Notes under the pieces: model-generated
The model's database searches: none
What the model saw: only the letters and a program-made list of their open reading frames with translations
What the model was told of the DNA's origin: nothing
Shown: in pieces, positions 46,728 through 58,562 of the stretch
Layout of the letters: each line of letters begins with the position of its first letter
Numbering within the stretch: the first letter of the stretch is position 1
NCBI GenBank assembly: GCA_002812745.2
Contig: NCSJ02000198.1
Span: 16,992 to 80,991 of the forward strand
Direction: 5' to 3'
From: Scytalidium lignicola
Lineage: Eukaryota; Ascomycota; Leotiomycetes
Length of the DNA: 64,000 nt
Program-made: the position numbers and the translations under genes

Positions 46728-47689
46728 ACAGGTGCATGACAACAACCGCCTTTGTGAAGGCGAAAATTATTTTCTGAACCCAAAATCTACCGTGTTGCTG
46801 CTTTTATATTATCTAGTTAGGTATTAAGTAACGTCGACAAGCTCAACAGTCATTCTTGGTAACTTATTGGGTAGTGAAAATAAAATAATTTTCTAATACA
46901 AAGCTAGTCTTATTCGAAGTTAACTTTGATGTTACGTCTTGTCTATATTAGTGTAGTTTGAATCTTACTCGTTAGTGAATATGCCCGACAGCTTTTCAAC
47001 TTCAACGCCACTTCGCATTGGTCAATAAATTGGTCAGAACTTGGCACACTTAATTGGGAGGAGGAATATCGCAAGTTGAAAAAGCAATCATCTACCGAGT
47101 ACTTAGTCTAGGAACTTTGTCTTGATAGCAAGGCACTAATTATCTCGGCATTCCTGCTAATATCTACCCCATGGCACAACTATCGATAGTCCCTTACACC
47201 ACAGAACGCCATCTGATCTTCACTTCGACTCCGAATAACCTTATCTAGCTTCGCTAAGCTCTTGGCTTCAAGCAAAAGAGACAACCTAGACTACACAACA
47301 ATCCTTGAGTCCGCCTTATGAAGGATTTTCATCCTAGCACGTTATCCTGCCGTGGCTTTCAGCTCCTCTTGGCAACAGGACCCTGACCACACAAAACAGG
47401 ACAATGTTTCTATCTATGGCACTTCCAATAAAGCCACCGCGACACATATCACATCTAAATGTCCACGATATGCACGCTATGCCTCACAATTTCCGAAAAT
47501 CTGCAGAATCAAGACCCGAGGCTGAGTGCTCTGGTGACCAGGAGGCTGAAAATGAAGTCCCATTTAATTAGGCCAAAGCTCCCCTGGACCCTTTCCCAGG
47601 GAGCTTTCTAGGAAATTGAGGGGGAGTTTTTATTTTCCCTATGAATTATTGTCGTGAAAAACACAGTTGAGAATATATAGAGGACAACA
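46728..47689. other. Intergenic region
   Basis: No gene seen. A TATATA at 47674-47679 lies only 10 bp before the next ATG, so it is unlikely to be its TATA box. Confidence 0.5.
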
Positions 47690-50050
47690 ATGGTGTCTAG
47701 ACGCTCCATCCCGTTCCTTGCTCTGCTCGTCACGATCATCTCCCAAGCATCCGCCTCCATCCTTTACCCCCGAGCAACAACAACCTCAGCACCACAATGC
47801 AGCGGCATCAGCGTGAAATCAAACAATGGAAATCGAAAAGTGGCTATCGTTATCGACAGTTCACCTTCAATGGAAGAATCCGACCCTAATAACTTGCGCA
47901 TCGCAGCAGGTGAAGCTCTCAACGGCTGGCTCATCACAGATGCAGAGGCTAAAGCGGAGAACAAGAACCCAGATGAGGTTGCGGTGGTCGATTTTGGATT
48001 TGATCCTCATCTAGATTATCCACTCGGCGATCCGGGAGGGGCGGGTGCTTCATTTGCGCAAATGCAGACTATTGACGGGACGTTCATTGCCGGTGGTGTT
48101 GATATGGGAATTCAGCAATTGAATGGGAGTAGCACTGGAACTACATCTGGCAGGAGCTCGATCATTGTATTCACTGATGGAGAGGTGCGGTCATGTTTGA
48201 ACAATATCCTTCTACACATTATTAACAGTTTCATTCTATAGGACTCTGACACCGAAACACTCGTCGACTCGATCAACAGTGCCTCCTCTCAAGGCATTCG
48301 CGTTTCCTTCGGCTTCCTTGATGCCTCGAACAGCCTTCAGGATGTGTCTGTTCTCACTGCAATCTCTGCCTCTGGGGGTGTCTATGCAACCATAACAACC
48401 GAAGATGCGTCCAACAACTTCATCAACTTCGCCATCCTGAATGGTCTCACCAACCAAGATAACCCCAGTGGGAACAACTCTACCCTCCTTGCTGGTCTTA
48501 CTATTGCCCCTGTGATTCAGCAGAACAAAACCGTAACCATAACCTACAACGCAAGGAAAAATGAAATAATAATATTCACAATACAGAGTGTTGATGGTGA
48601 AATTTTGACGGTGGAAGCTCTTTCTGGTTCCACTGTTCTGAATAAAACTACAATCGACTACTATTCGACAAGTTCTCTGCCAGTAAGAGCGAAATCAACT
48701 GGTCCAATAGATATCAAAGTGGCAGCCCCAGAGGCCACGGAAGATAATATGTTCACAATCGGCGCTCAATCAAATATGCCCATCCAGAATTGCACCGTAG
48801 CCGTTGGGGCAGCACCTTCTTCCCATAGTGGGGGCCTCAGCACTGGAGGAAAAGTCGGGCTTGGAATTGGAATACCTGCTCTTGTTGGTGTGATCGCTGC
48901 GGGTTTATTTGCGCTGTTCAAACTCTTTCCTAACCTTCTCCATGGATCCTTGGGTTCTGCAGCACCAGCCGCTGCGAATGGAGCGGCACCTGGAGCGACC
49001 GATCCAGAGATCGAGAAATGGGGCTTCACAAGCACAACCTCTACTATTCCAACCTCCCTTGCTGGAGCTGGTGCCGGCTCTGCTGTACCTACATCAGTTG
49101 GTACGGTTGCTGGCTCGGCAGTACCTACATCACTTGGCACTGCTATTGCTGGGTCTGCCATCCCAACTGCAACAACGGGTGGAGCAGTTGGCTCCATAGT
49201 TCCTGGAATGGGTGCTGGATCCGCAATCCCAACAGGAGTTGGTGCGGCAGCAGGTGCCGCGGTAGGTGCTGTTGTTTTAGGAGGTCTTGCTGCTGCCGGT
49301 GCTGCCTCTGCAGGTTCAACGGCGCCTTCAAATCCCGCATATGGCAAACCAGTTCCTCCATCAGGACCACATACAGCTGCAGGTTCTCCTTACCCTTCAT
49401 CTCCAACTCCAGGATCGACCGTGCCATATCAAATCTACGTACCACCAATAATTGCCCCGCCGCCAGGTCGGAATGGTACTACGAACATCAACGATGATGG
49501 GGTATCTGATATATCGGATGATGTCCCAATCGTCATCCCCGGCCAAATACCACTTGGTTTAGACACGAATCACCATCATCACTTACCGCCAGGACACCCA
49601 TGTGCCAATATAGCAGGGTGTCCATTGAAATCTCCAGTTCATGCGACGACATGTAAAGGGGCGCAATGCGTATGTACAGATGAGAGATGCCCACTTAACG
49701 AGATTGGACATACATGTAGTGGAGAGAGTTGTCGATGTGATGGTAGGTGTGGTCTAACTGGAGGAAATGTTGCCAGGCGTTTGCCACCTGAGGTTGATTC
49801 TACTCTGATTTCAGAGGCGGACGGAAGAGGAATGTCTGTAACCTCGGAGGTAGACGGAACAGGAATGTCTGTAGTATCGGAGGTTGATGGAAGAGGGATG
49901 TCTGTGGTATCAGAGGTTGATGGAAGTGGAAGATCTGAGTTGTCTGATGCAAGCTTACCAGCCGAACTCGGGGGGACAGCAATATCAGAATTGACAGGAT
50001 CTTCACCCAGTGCAATTAAGAGGAAAGCCGTGCCTCGGGATGAGAAATAA
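47690..50050 (+). CDS. VWA-domain cell-surface membrane protein with Cys-rich and repeat tail
   Basis: Exons 47690-48184 and 48242-50050 (57-bp intron, donor GTGCGG, acceptor TAG) give 767 residues. A signal peptide (residues 1-23) is followed by a von Willebrand A domain with a MIDAS motif DSSPS (D56, S58, S60) and FTDGE at 161-165. A membrane span follows at about 370-392 (GLGIGIPALVGVIAAGLFAL). Next come a Gly/Ala/Thr/Pro low-complexity region of GSAVPTSLG-type repeats, a segment with ten Cys at about 619-668, and four degenerate SEVDGxGMSVV repeats at 689-734. VWA domains bind ligands through a metal; outside location and a cytoplasmic tail are inferred. The intron lies right after the FTDGE motif. 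The overall architecture is not one I can name, though VWA plus TM proteins are common in fungi. Confidence 0.85.
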
Positions 50051-51245
50051 GTGTTATTTACTCCTCTTGTTCCCCCTTTACTCAAGGAAAGTTGGAGGAA
50101 AGTTAGAGGAAGGTTAGAGGAAAGTGAGGCGAATGTTAGGGAGTTAGGGCTAGCCGGTTGGGACGTTCATTGATATTATTTCAATTGGAACTTGGATTTA
50201 TGACGCGGATTTGATCAGAATGATACCACAAGATTATGGCTGGATACTTATATGTCATAACATCTAGATATCAATTATAATTATTTTATGATATTTTATG
50301 ATATTTTATGCGAACGCAAACAAGATATTATTATTCCAATTTTTTCAACTCTGGCTTGAGTGAAGTAATTTACTTCACTCAGAGAGAGCCAATCCAATTA
50401 AGAAAAATATAATACTATATAGATTCAAGTATTTTGTTAATATGATTGATTCGCTGTTTATTTATAAGATGTTCTTTTCATGATGAGTAAATGGAAGTAC
50501 ACCAACGAAGTTGGCTGAGAATTAATGGCCGTTTTTTCCTTCTCATTTATGTCATAAGTTAATATCTAGATACAACTCTATATGATCAATCGACTAATTA
50601 TGGCCTGACTCTAGCTGTATAAAGTTGATTGGTACGAGGAATTCAATGAAATACAGTGTACCTTTCGTACCATAATCGCAAGCGGACACTAGAAGACATC
50701 ACAGATGTGCCGGAAGCTGCAATGCAATTTCACTAATATATCGTATGAGTCGAGGTAGGTTATGAAATTCTGCAACAGCTTTCAAAAGACCGAAGACAGA
50801 TCTCAAAAGACCGAAAACCCACATTCGGTCTTTCAAGTCAATTCTGCTGACATGAGCAACCCACTTAAGATTACGAAATTCGTCTTGTTATTGGTGAACA
50901 CGAAATGATGTTCAAGCGTATCAAAATTACTGGTGGCGGCTTACGTGAAAATACGGCGGTGTTGGGCTACTTGTCAGCAGCAAGCAGGAAAGGAAAAAAA
51001 TAACAATAACACTGTATATTACTAAAAACAAACTTCTTAAGACTCTTCTGCAGTCTCGTACGCCTCTTAGATAAATCTTGGATACTTGGCGACCTATTTT
51101 GGGATTATCTACCGTACCTGTTGCCGTCAAAAAACATAGGGCTGTTAGTGAATGCGGTGTGTTTGCGCGAGGCTCTCTGATTGCTGATCGCCCCTGAAAC
51201 ACCGAACGCGCACAGAAGGTAGAGGAAGTCGGCGCAACTACCCAA
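50051..51245. other. Intergenic region
   Basis: Short tandem repeats follow the VWA gene: GGAAAGTTAGA-like units at 50087-50130 and TTTTATGATA units at 50284-50312. An inverted pair AAAGACCGAA / TTCGGTCTTT (50808 and 50834) could form a hairpin. No gene seen; the minus frame 50927-51202 has no family features. Confidence 0.5.
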
Positions 51246-53190
51246 ATGGCTGCCGTAGACTATGATATCATAGTTATCGGAGCCGGTACCTCAGCCATAG
51301 TATTCGCGCGGTTCTATTTGGATATTCATCCGCAGTGTCGGCTTGTGCTTGTTGAGCGCGACGGCGTCGTTGGTGGTACTTGGAGTAGAGGTTCGTGAAT
51401 TTACTTTCTGGGATTTAACTTACCCTCAACATGACCTTTGCATGCACAGTACACCTCAAATAATTCTCATTAGAGCAATTCATTCCTGTGACGGCGAAAT
51501 TATTATATAAGCAGCAGCATTGAATACTGACCCGCACTAGAGAGAGTATATGAAGGCTTCAAAGCCCAGGCAAGCGCCAAGCTAGCCGGCTTCTCTGACA
51601 TTCCCTTCATCCCACCTCCAGATGGTGTAGATCAACATGGCTTCTTTGATGCCCGATACATGACGGACTATCTAGAAAGCTACGTCGACCAGCACACGTA
51701 CGCCGGGAAGACACTCCGTGATCGCATCAAGCTGAACACAACTGTGACAAAACTGGAGAAATCCAACGACATATGGACCATCCATTGTCAACAGTCAGAT
51801 AACTCGTCATGTTCATTTACAGCAACGAAAGTTGTCGTAGCAAATGGCGGCACCTCCGAACCAAACTTGCCTCACTTCCCTAGCGAGGCCACGTTCAAAG
51901 GAAAGATAGTCCACACTCTCAATTGGGGTCGTTCAAACGTCCTCACCGATCCAGCCGTTACCAATGTCTCTATCCTCGGTGGTGGTAAATCCGCAGCCGA
52001 CATGGTCTATCAAGCAGTGAAAGCAGGCAAATCCGTTTCCTGGATCATTCGTGCTTCCGGCAAAGGACCTGGATGTTTCATTTCGCGCCAAGGATTTGGA
52101 CCGTACCAGAATGTCGTGGAAGCAGGATTAACCAGAGCCCTGTGCAGTGTGCTCTTCGCTGGATGGGGGAAGCAGAATTGGTGGAGTCGGTTTCTGTTCC
52201 GGACTCGGCTTGGAATGTGGTTGTATGGGAAAGTTGAGGATACGGTGAATCGGCAGGCTCTGGATTATGCAGACTTTGATGGGAGGGTGGGTGCGAAGGA
52301 GAGCTTCAAGTTGTTGAAACCGCAGAATAGGTACTTCTATGCCCTCTTCCAACTTTTTGAAGAAGACGACGATTGCTAATGCTTGTATATATAGTGCAAT
52401 GTGGCTCCTCAGTCCCGCCGGCATGGTCCACCATGACGATTTCTGGGATGTAGTATCCAAAAACGTAGACGTCTATCGTGGGGATATTCAAGATCTCACA
52501 GAAACCTCTGTTACCTTCACCGATGGTCACAGCCTCGAATGCGACGCCCTCCTGCTTGGCACCGGCTTCGGAGAAGCCTTCCCATTCCTCTCTGAATCCC
52601 AGCTAATCCATCTTGGCCTTCCCCACGATAGTACGCAAGACACCTCCCCCAGTGCATCCGAATGGGCAAGTCTAGACACCGAAGCCACGAAAGACCTCCT
52701 CAAGCAACACCCTCTGCTCCGCAACCAACCACGAGTCCCCGAAAACCTAGGCGATATTTCACCCTCAGACACGCCTTTCCGGCTGTACAACGCCATCGCC
52801 CCGATTACAGACAAATCAATCATCTTCCTCGGCTTCGCTGACGTAACCAACATGTTCCTCGCCAGCGAGCTACAGGCCATCTGGAGCACCGCCTGGATCG
52901 ACGGGAAGCTCAAGCTGGGCGACGATGACGATAAGTTAAAGCGAGATATTGCCCATACCAACGCTTATTCGCGACTTCGATGCCCAACGTATGGTAAGAA
53001 GGGGAATTTCTTCGCGTTTGACCTTTTTCACTACGTTGATAGGTTACTTGGTGAGGTTGGTCTTACGAGTCATCGGAGGGGGAAGTGGTGGTGGAATTTG
53101 CTGATTGACCCATTTGTTATGAGTAATTTGAAGGGGATGAGGGATGAGTATAGGGAGAAGTATGGGTGGGATAGAGAGAAAGAGGAGTAG
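51246..53190 (+). CDS. Flavin-containing (FMO-type) monooxygenase
   Basis: Exons 51246-51390, 51541-52330 and 52395-53190 give 576 residues. The introns (150 and 64 bp) have donors GTTCGT and GTACTT and acceptors TAG; the joins GTWSR-ERVYEGFKAQ and KPQN-SAMWLLSPAG restore family sequence. Residues 12-17 (GAGTSA) form the FAD site, with Ala in place of the last Gly. GGTWSRERVY near 45-54 follows, the NADPH site is SILGGGKSAAD (about 192-202), and LLLGTGFGEAFPF is the C-terminal dinucleotide block. The order is that of the FMO/Baeyer-Villiger group, so it probably oxygenates a small substrate using NADPH and O2. No lesion. The substrate and any cluster membership are unknown; the O-methyltransferase 4.5 kb upstream could be a partner, but this is speculation. 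Confidence 0.87.
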
Positions 53191-54816
53191 AGAATAGGGT
53201 AGGGGGTCAATAGATGGAGGAGTTTTTTTGTGACCGAGGAAGAGATTTGTGGCTATGTTTTCTATACTAGAGGGAGCCTTGTATTCTTGCTTAGTTAAGT
53301 TTGTATCGGAGATTAATGAGAGAATATGAGACACTTAATATTAACCCAACTAATAATTACTCGTGTTTGGTGACCAGCTAATAAATTGAGTACATATGCC
53401 CTTAATTTGTGCACTCAACGTTGCGAAGGGTCCGTTTGGCCTAATTTGTGGGGCCCCAGGTTTCCACTCGCCACTCCGGTGGGATGGGCCAGTGCCTCAG
53501 CCACGAATGCAGACAAAACAGCGCTGCGCCACAGGACCCCCTCTTCCTGTAATCACTTTATCCCCACACCCCATGGAATTTCATCTTTTATTCATACCTG
53601 ACCCTGATAAAAGCTGAATCATTATTACTTTATAATAATATATATTCAACAACTAAGACAATCTTTTTCTGGAAAAAAAAAAGGCTATTCGCCTAAGCTG
53701 AATTCGCTTTTCCTCCAATCCTCTTCCGTTTCAAAAAGGAGAGAACAATATCAATATCAATTCATGTTTATTTCCAGGTTCCATCGATATTTCGTCAAAA
53801 GTTTCAAGCACCCTCGATAGATTGGTCAAGTGTAGCAATCAGGGCATGGTATCTAGTTAGGTTCACTTTACCTTAAGAGAAAACCACAATTCCTGGATCC
53901 GAAGGTCATTTAGTTAAAGCCCATCTTCAGACTTCCTGGAAGAAGATTACGTTCACCACTTAATAAGCCACATAATGAGCATAAAGTATCGTCTATCCGC
54001 CGGTTGGTTATATCCGCTTAATCATAAAGTAGTGGTTCTCACGGGGTTGGTTTTAAGTACAAAAGCCTTCCTCATTTTACATCGGCGCCGAATCAAAACT
54101 CACCCCTTTCCCCTTCCCCACCCCCACGCCTAATCGGTGCCGAGATTACTAGAAGAGGCTATCGATATCGCCGTGTCTAGACCATGTATATTTTAAATAA
54201 CAGCTTGTTAATATAGACTATGATATTTGACTTTCCTTAATCGAGACATTTAATATATATAGATATACAAGATTAAAAATAAGGCGTATTGTATAGAATA
54301 TTATGCGAACTTTAAATGCAAATTGAAGTAAGTTTAATATATAAAAATATTTTTAATTTTAAAGTTTGGTGTCCTTTAAGTCCCTCTGATACATACTATG
54401 ATTTAGGTAAATAATAGCAAGCTATAACAGAGCTTCATTTAAGGTAGTACTTGAAAACTTGGGGAGATAAGAAGACAATAATGATAATAATATATATTAC
54501 TTAAAGTAGTTTATAGTCTTTAATGTTCATTACGTGGCTTCCCCCGCATCTGGGGTACATGAGGTTCTCAGATTCTGTGGGATCCGGTTTTACTATCCTC
54601 GGGGGAAGGAATAGTACTTACAAAGAGGAGAAGTCGGCGGACTAGACTACGCTTTCCCCAGGGTTCCCCACAGCTGAAACCTGGAGTCTTTCATTAGTTC
54701 TCTACGAGATTGCTCTCGTTATATATATATATCTCTCTTTCTAGTCCCCTAAGCTAGGAGTGATTCTTTACTCTATTATACTGCAACTACTTACACTATC
54801 ACTCTGATTTTTAATC
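53191..54816. other. Intergenic region with promoter of the MFS gene
   Basis: The middle part (54180-54520) is AT-rich. A perfect 9-bp inverted repeat CTTCCCCCG / CGGGGGAAG lies at 54538-54546 and 54600-54608, some 210-280 bp before the start. A TA run at 54719-54732 may serve as TATA box. No gene seen; the 53386-53617 frames have no family features. Confidence 0.5.
54719..54732 (+). promoter_or_regulatory. TATA-like run upstream of the MFS gene
   Basis: TTATATATATATAT followed by a CT-rich tract, about 85 bp before the ATG at 54817: a common fungal core-promoter arrangement. Confidence 0.4.
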
Positions 54817-56610
54817 ATGGCTGAAACGGTGGTACCATCTTCGGAGAAAGCGATCGAAATCGTTCACGAGGAAGACCAGAAACAAATCTTTGATGATGAT
54901 ACTGGCGGCATCTTAGGTGCTAGCAATGAAATCGTCACTTTCGATCCCGAGGTATCGAGACGAGTCATCCGCAAATATGATCGTTGGCTACTTCCCTTTT
55001 TCTTCCTCATTAATCTTTTCTGCTTTATTGATCGCATCAATATCGGAAATGCTCGCCTCCTTGGCTTGTCTACCGACTTGGGCCTCGTAGTGGGTCTAAG
55101 GTATAATATCGCTTTGATGTGCCTCTTCGTCTCATATTGCGTTGTGGAACTCCCTGCAAATATTGCTTGCAAGAAAATTGGTGGTCATCTTTGGATCCCG
55201 TTCTTGGTCTTCACATTTGGACTTGTTACAATGCTTACAGCTGTCGTGGAATCACGTGGTGGACTATATGCAATTAGATTTGTTTTGGGATGCCTTGAAG
55301 GAGGCATATCGCCAGGCTTGGTCTTTTTGCTTGCTCAATTGTGAGTATCCATTCATCGAGTTTTTATATAATATTTGATTACCCTAACATATTTTAGCTA
55401 TCGCCGTCGAGAACTTGGCTTCAGGCTTAGCGTTTATAGCTGTGCAGCATCTGCGAGCGGTGCTTTTGGTGGGCTGTTTGCGATTGCCCTCGATAAAATA
55501 CCTCCATGGGGTATGATTAACACATGGAGGAACATATTTTTCTTTGAAGTATATATAATCTATATTATTATTATTATTATACTCGAAAATATACTAATTA
55601 CAAAACAGGGCCTGATATCGATAATAATTGGCGCTGTTGGATTTTATCTGATTCCTGCCGGCCCTGTTGAAGCTAGATTTCTATCGGATGATGAGAAGAC
55701 TGTCGCTGTTAACCGTCTACGTGTTGACGCAGCTGGGACAACAGAACAAGGCACGAAGCTTAAGCATGTTCTCCAGGCAATGAAAAGTCCTCATACACTC
55801 GGTTGTGGCCTTGGTTTTTTCTTTGCAAAGTTAGTCTCGATTCACTTCATCCTAACATTTGTAAAATACTGATAAGAAGTCTTAGTTCCTGCGCACAAAC
55901 CTTTTCAGTCTTCTCTCCCTTAATCATTGCCGCAATGGGATATACAGACACAAGAGCGCAGCTTCTCTCTGTTGGCCCTTATGTAGGTGTCCTATACAAG
56001 AACGCAAAGCACTACTAACTCTTGATTCCTAGGCAACAGCAGCAACAGCATCTGTCATTCTAGGCTACCTTTCCGACAAATACAAGAGACGAGGTATCCC
56101 GATTATGTGTATAACTCCTCTTGCTATCACTGGATTTTTTATGCTGGAGTTCCTTCCAAAGGACATGCCTGGTGCCAAATATGGTGCACTTTTCCTTGTT
56201 GCCCCTGGTGCTTATGCTTGTTTACCCATCTGGCTTGCTTGGGTACGTCTTGTATACTATCTCCGTAAACCTTTTACTGACTGCACTTTTTAAAGGGTGT
56301 TAACAATGCTGCAACTCCTACAGTCCGGGCTAGTGCTACAGCTGTAGTTTATACATTAGCGAATTTGGGCGGTATTGTATCCCCGTGGGTATATCTCACG
56401 CGAGACGCTCCTGAGTATCATCATGGCCACTTAGTTATGCTTGTGTTTATATGTTCTTCATTTATTTTCTCCGTGGTAATGTACGTTTATAGCAAATGGG
56501 AGAATAAACAGAGAGAGCTGGGGAAGCGTGACTATAGGCTCAGAGGTCTAAGTTATGAGGATGAGTTGGAACTATCATCAAACCATCCTTCTTTTAGATA
56601 TTTTCTATAA
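54817..56610 (+). CDS. MFS transporter, Dal5-like anion:cation symporter family
   Basis: Six exons: 54817-55340, 55398-55548, 55609-55829, 55886-55982, 56033-56242 and 56296-56610. They total 505 residues in frame throughout. The introns are 50-60 bp with clear branch sites (TACTAAT, TACTAAC). Intron 2 is 60 bp without a stop, so it can be read through by mistake. An acidic cytosolic N-terminus is followed by RKYDRWLLPFFFLINLFCFIDRINIGNARLLG, the typical first helix of the allantoate/nicotinate permease group, then ELPANIACKKIGGHLWIPFL, RFVLGCLEGGISPGLVFLLA, the central loop with FLSDDEKTVAVNRL, and the second six helices ending FRYFL. The family imports organic anions such as allantoate, nicotinate or vitamins with protons at the plasma membrane; the substrate is open. 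Tail-to-tail with the GH79 gene. Confidence 0.9.
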
Positions 56611-56889
56611 ATATAGCTGAATATCAACAGAATCATCAGAACTGAGTGACTGGCTGTAGATTCAGAGTGCTAGAAACTTGGATTTATATACATAGTTATA
56701 TAAAGTGAAGCTCTATAGATGATGATTTATCTGTTTATTTTGAGAATGGGAGGATCTATTTCTTAGGAGTTATCATGAATATGTTCACCTTTTATTTTAA
56801 CTATCTACAAAATATCTATCTCACATCATTCATTCATTCATCATTATTACTCATAACAATTCTGCCTCCCTCCAATAGATCAATCTTTT

Positions 56890-58562
56890 TTAAAATAATG
56901 CCTTCTTAATAATAACTGCCTCCGAATCCGCAACACTAACCTTCAAATTCCCAAACCCATCCGCAATAACCACCTCATCACTACTCCTCCCCTTAGTCCT
57001 CACCGCCTTCCCTAAGGATGAATACTCATACGCGTACCCATTAAACGTCACGCCCGTGACATCATTCGCTCCCGCAGCAGTCAAGCGCTCTACATTCCAG
57101 ATCTGGAACGGCTTGACCTTGACGGTGTACTTCTGGGATCCCCGAGCAGTGGTCAAACCAGAGTCATATTCTCGGAGATTAAGCAAGGCGATACGCTCTA
57201 GTTGACCGGCTTCGTAGGCACCGTAGCCGGAGTCGAAGTCGGGGTTTCCGCCAAGAGAGATGGTCTTGACTTGGATGTGGGCGCTGTTGGCGAGGAAGGT
57301 TGCCGCGGCGAGCTTGCCGTAGTAGGGAGGGAGGGTCTGAGGCGCGTTCGAGCCGGATTGGACGGGGACCCAGGCTGAGTAGGGGGCTCCGACAGACTGG
57401 TGGAAGTGCTCGCGCTTAATGATGCCGGTTGAAGCAGCGTTCAATGAGATCTCTAGCACCCATAGTGCGGCACCGAAGACATTGGATGTACCTGCTGCAC
57501 CGCCGCCGTAGAGACTGTTGTGCTCGCCGAGGATGTAATCAGCTGGGACGTTGGCCATGGATTTGGCATACTGGACATGGCTGTTGATGGCGTTGACCAC
57601 GCTGGTGTGGTTCATGAGCGTACCCTGAAGAGTGACACCAGGCTGAGTCGCTCCGCCCATATAATTATGCACGGAAATTATCTTGACATCTCCCTCGCTG
57701 TCCTCTCCAGCCTGGAAGATATCGGCGGCGTTCAATCCAGAGCCTGGTGAGCTGACTGAGGGAGCAATGAGATCGAAATCGCGCACCATGTCGGGGCATG
57801 CGTTCTTGATGTACGTGCGGAGGTGGTCAGTCGCATTCTTCCAGTCAGCTTCGTACTCTGCAGCGGTCCAGTCTGATGGTCTCCAATGGCCACGGAAGAG
57901 ATCAGGCTCGTTGCCCATCTCCCAGCCGTCGAGCTGGCCGCGAAGGGCTTTGCAAGCCAATGGTGCTGTCTGGAGAAGGGTATCGTATCCAGATGCATTG
58001 TTGGCTGCGAGATTGAAGTTGTGCGAGTACTTGGTTCCCGCTGGGAAGGCACCGTACGAATCAAAGAAGCTGGGGCCTATACATTGAATCGCTTCGGGGT
58101 CAACACTACATCTTGAGGCTGTAGCAGTAGTTAAGGTTGGGTCATAGATGGCACGATCGCTATGATAAAATAGTTAGGTAAGTGTCACCTTAAAAGTTAC
58201 AAGTATTATACTTTTGGTGTTTTGGTATGGTATGACTTACGCAGAGTTGCCGCCAACACGAATCACAGCAGGACTACCTTGTGCCTTCGCAAGATACTCG
58301 AGGAGGTTTTTCGAGTAGATATTGGGCTGCTTCCTCGTTCCTTACGGCCTAACGTCAGCATTTATGGTTCCCCAATTGAACTTTGTATCTTTGTTCGTGA
58401 TTGGGTATATAGTTGTTTATTTATCTACTCACCTGCAAAAGCCGGGAACGAACCCAGCTCAATTGACAGCGACACATACGAAGGGTACAAAGGTCCCACC
58501 GAGGTAGCTACGACAGACTGCGAGAGCAGCAGCGGGCCAGCGGCGAGGAATGCATGCATCAT
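56890..58562 (-). CDS. Secreted glycoside hydrolase family 79 (beta-glucuronidase-like)
   Basis: Exons 58562-58433, 58340-58241 and 58159-56890 give 499 residues. The introns (92 and 81 bp) have donors GTGAGT/GTAAGT and acceptors AAG/TAG; the joins give FPAFAG-TRKQPNIYS and VGGNSA-DRAIYDP. The first ATG (58562) gives MMHAFLAAGPLLLSQSVVA, a signal peptide. The acid/base Glu is in WEMGNEPDLF (Glu161) and the nucleophile Glu in YILGEHNSLYG (Glu289), as in GH79 enzymes of clan GH-A. The C-terminal beta-sandwich (VERLTAAGANDVTGVTFNG) matches the GH79 C-terminal domain. It would cleave glucuronosyl residues from extracellular glycans such as arabinogalactan proteins. It is next to an organic-anion transporter, so sugar-acid release and uptake may be linked (inference). 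Confidence 0.9.

Noticed and set aside
48766..49347. 193-codon minus frame rich in Ala and Pro
   Set aside because: Shadow of the low-complexity part of the VWA gene.
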